From assembly GCF_038181555.1 (NCBI RefSeq), contig NZ_JBBWUA010000019.1:1-62700 (forward strand): a DNA stretch of 62,700 bases. The letters run 5' to 3'. The DNA is from Desulfitobacterium sp038181555 (GTDB lineage: Bacteria; Bacillota; Desulfitobacteriia; Desulfitobacteriales; Desulfitobacteriaceae). Below are positions 61,154 through 62,700 of this stretch, piece after piece. The first letter of the stretch is position 1. Every line of letters starts with the position of its first letter. Below the pieces are notes generated by a model, which was not told where the DNA came from, made no database searches, and saw nothing but the letters and a program-made list of their open reading frames with translations. The translations under genes were made by a program, and so were the position numbers.

Positions 61154-61849
61154 TTAGAATACATGTTTCTCGGTGTTAGCGGCGAACCTTCTGAAATTGT
61201 TCATTAGCAATGCAACAAATACAACCCAAGGAATGAGAGAAAGCAAAGAGAATATCATGCCTAACGTACCAGCCGATGACGGAACAATCATAAAGAATCC
61301 GGAAGCCAATCCCCACAAGCCAACCGATTTTTTAAACTGGGGACTCTTCATCACTGTATAGGCAAACAACAGTAGGCATATGGTACTCAATACATAGTAA
61401 ACATTGAAGGCGGTGCCTGTATAGCCGGCCATTAAGGCTTCACCGGCGGCCAAATAAACCATCTGCTGGTCTGGAAGCGCCTGAGCATACTGATTACTTA
61501 AGGTTAGCATTTCAAATGCCGGATTCGAGGGATAGTAACAGGCAACGCCAATCAAGCCAAGCATCATTGCCAATAAGACAACAACTGGACGTTCATGAAA
61601 TAAGAGTGTAAATAGGGCAAAGTAGATTATGCAAACAATCACATTGTTAAACAGATATAGAAAGTCTAAGCTCAGCAACCCTAAGAAAGGATTTTGTTGA
61701 TAGAGTTCAAAAAGGCCTTTGACGGTATCCGGAGGTGGTGCCATTACAAAAATAATAATTTGCATTGGAATAATTACCAGCATTGCTAGGGCCAAAAAAT
61801 GAGCAACACGATATAGTGGCCGAAAGTTAATTTGTAAACCTTGAATCAT
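61154..61849 (-). CDS. DUF4386-type membrane protein
   Basis: 231 aa with about six membrane helices (roughly 15-35, 55-80, 85-108, 140-165, 172-192, 197-220). The N-terminal pattern LYRVAHFLALAMLVIIPMQI and the NPFLGLLSLDFLYL segment resemble DUF4386 proteins, whose function is unknown. It is 14 bases after a tetR gene in the same transcript and is therefore a probable target of that repressor. Confidence 0.7.
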   Translation of the reverse strand: MIQGLQINFRPLYRVAHFLALAMLVIIPMQIIIFVMAPPPDTVKGLFELYQQNPFLGLLSLDFLYLFNNVIVCIIYFALFTLLFHERPVVVLLAMMLGLIGVACYYPSNPAFEMLTLSNQYAQALPDQQMVYLAAGEALMAGYTGTAFNVYYVLSTICLLLFAYTVMKSPQFKKSVGLWGLASGFFMIVPSSAGTLGMIFSLLSLIPWVVFVALLMNNFRRFAANTEKHVF

Positions 61850-61863
61850 AATTTAGCCTCCTT

Positions 61864-62457
61864 TTAGTTTCCATTATCCTTTTTGAATAGATAGTTTATA
61901 AGTTTTACAAGTTCTCCTTTAATGTCCTCTTGATTCGAAGACCCATTGGATGAGAAGCTCAGCACAATCATTCCTTGGAGTGCATAAATTATAGTTTTGG
62001 CAACAACTTCAATTTCTTCGGCTTGAAGGACATCCTCTTGGACCAGTCTGTAAAAGGAAGTTTGCCACATGCCTTGGAACTTCAGATCCAGCTTTTGATA
62101 ACTATCATCTCCCTCGGGTTGAATAAAAGGATAGAAGTAGAAAAATCGGAAGACATTCGGATGCTCGAAGAAGTAATCAATATAGCTAAAAAAAGCTCCA
62201 AGGATTTCTTCCACAGGATCATCCTTGGTGAAGGAAATGGATGTCAGCTCAGTAATCATGTCCTCAATCATATCCACTCGTAATGACCATAAAAGAGCGT
62301 TCACATCTTTGAAGTAATAATATAGATTGGTGTACGCGTATCCTGTTATTTCGGCTAAATATCGAACAGTGATAGCTTCGTGTCCTTTATCATGGATGAT
62401 ACCCTTCGCGGCCTCAATGATTTCTTTCTGAGTTCGTTCTTTTTTAGATAGTTTCAT
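61864..62457 (-). CDS. TetR family transcriptional regulator
   Basis: 197 aa from the ATG at 62457 (MKLSKKERTQ) behind AAAGGTAGG. N-terminal helix-turn-helix: IIEAAKGIIHDKGHEAITVRYLAEITGYAYTNLYYYF as two blocks, with recognition helix TNLYYYFKDVNALL. The C-terminal ligand domain is helical and unassigned. A perfect palindrome in its own promoter suggests autoregulation together with the downstream membrane protein. Confidence 0.9.
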   Translation of the reverse strand: MKLSKKERTQKEIIEAAKGIIHDKGHEAITVRYLAEITGYAYTNLYYYFKDVNALLWSLRVDMIEDMITELTSISFTKDDPVEEILGAFFSYIDYFFEHPNVFRFFYFYPFIQPEGDDSYQKLDLKFQGMWQTSFYRLVQEDVLQAEEIEVVAKTIIYALQGMIVLSFSSNGSSNQEDIKGELVKLINYLFKKDNGN

Positions 62458-62488
62458 ATTGCCTACCTTTCTAACGGTGTTCAATTAT

Positions 62489-62503
62489 TTTAACTTAGTT
62501 AAA
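62489..62503. promoter_or_regulatory. Probable TetR operator
   Basis: TTTAACTTAGTTAAA, a perfect 15-bp palindrome with a one-base centre, lies just after the -10 box of the tetR promoter, 31 bases before the start codon. Position over the transcription start fits autorepression. Confidence 0.7.
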
Positions 62504-62504
62504 G

Positions 62505-62532
62505 TTTATAGTGTGGCCAACCTCTGTGTCAA
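62505..62532 (-). promoter_or_regulatory. Housekeeping promoter of tetR
   Basis: Minus strand: TTGACA at 62532-62527, 16 bases, TATAAA at 62510-62505. A near-consensus sigma-A promoter pointing into tetR. Confidence 0.8.
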
Positions 62533-62609
62533 GAGATTAATACACCCTTTCAAAATTATTTGTAAGCGCTTAATAAAAGGGTGCATGGAAACTACTTGAG
62601 GCCTATGGC

Positions 62610-62649
62610 AAAATATAATAAAACCCAGCTACACTAGTTATAGCCGGGT
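62610..62649 (-). terminator. Probable terminator of a gene beyond the right edge
   Basis: Minus strand: ACCCGGCTATA ... TAGCTGGGT stem with a mismatch, followed by TTTATTATATTTT. It probably ends a minus-strand gene whose coding part lies outside the window. Confidence 0.5.
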
Positions 62650-62700
62650 ACTGACACAGGATCAAGTTTAATTACAAACGACAATAGTCGGGGAGTTCAG

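Noticed and set aside
1..62700. CRISPR array or prophage
   Set aside because: The only tandem repeat (40507) has 16-bp units without spacers, and no phage structural or cas genes are present.

Overview
The window looks like the chromosome of a low-GC, strictly anaerobic, motile Clostridia-type Firmicute, most likely Desulfitobacterium or a close relative. This is inferred from the flagellar gene order, the NrfHA nitrite reductase, the stand-alone citrate lyase genes and an operator that matches the Desulfitobacterium dehalobox. No 16S gene is present, so the genus is not proven.

Layout. 0-11 kb (minus strand): chemotaxis and basal-body operon cheA-cheW-cheB-flgC-fliE-fliF-fliG-fliH-fliI-fliJ-flbD-fliL, tightly packed with several start/stop overlaps. 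flgB, fliK, flgD and flgE are absent from their usual positions. 11-14.4 kb (minus): filament cap operon fliD-fliS-fliT-like-flaG, then a YjfB-type motility gene. 14.4-31.7 kb (minus): a glycan island between flagellin and fliD. It holds a CDP-glucose-derived deoxysugar set (rfbF, rfbG, rfbH), a thiamine-diphosphate enzyme, neuB and neuC, two glycosyltransferases, two methyltransferases, a radical SAM enzyme, an aldo/keto reductase-ferredoxin fusion and an epimerase. An IS3 remnant and duplicated gene ends mark a recombination scar at 23.2-23.9 kb. 31.8-38.4 kb (minus): late flagellar genes flgM-flgN-flgK-flgL-yviE-like-fliW-csrA-flaG-flagellin, in the Bacillus subtilis order. 38.7-43.3 kb: motA-motB, a Tat-exported M28 peptidase, yaaR and cheR. 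44-50 kb: citrate lyase citD-citE-citF, small proteins, an alcohol dehydrogenase and RNase P RNA. 50-58.6 kb: housekeeping genes (Nif3-like protein, trmK, three tRNAs, rpoD, dnaG, a GerMN lipoprotein, a dGTPase-like protein, a MerR regulator). 58.8-62.5 kb: nrfH-nrfA and a TetR-regulated membrane protein.

How it works together. Five promoters in front of fliD, the second flaG, flagellin, flgM and motA share a sigma-28-like pattern (AAAG-like -35, about 16 bases, CGATA -10), so the late motility genes appear to form one regulon checked by FlgM. CsrA and FliW are encoded just upstream of flagellin, and the flagellin leader contains a hairpin with AGGA in its loop, the expected CsrA target. The glycan island probably makes and attaches an unusual sugar to flagellin. 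The nrfHA operon has two palindromes of the CRP/FNR type in front of it, one a perfect TTAAT-N4-ATTAA box. Several intergenic regions hold unexplained palindromic, foldback or tandem-repeat DNA.
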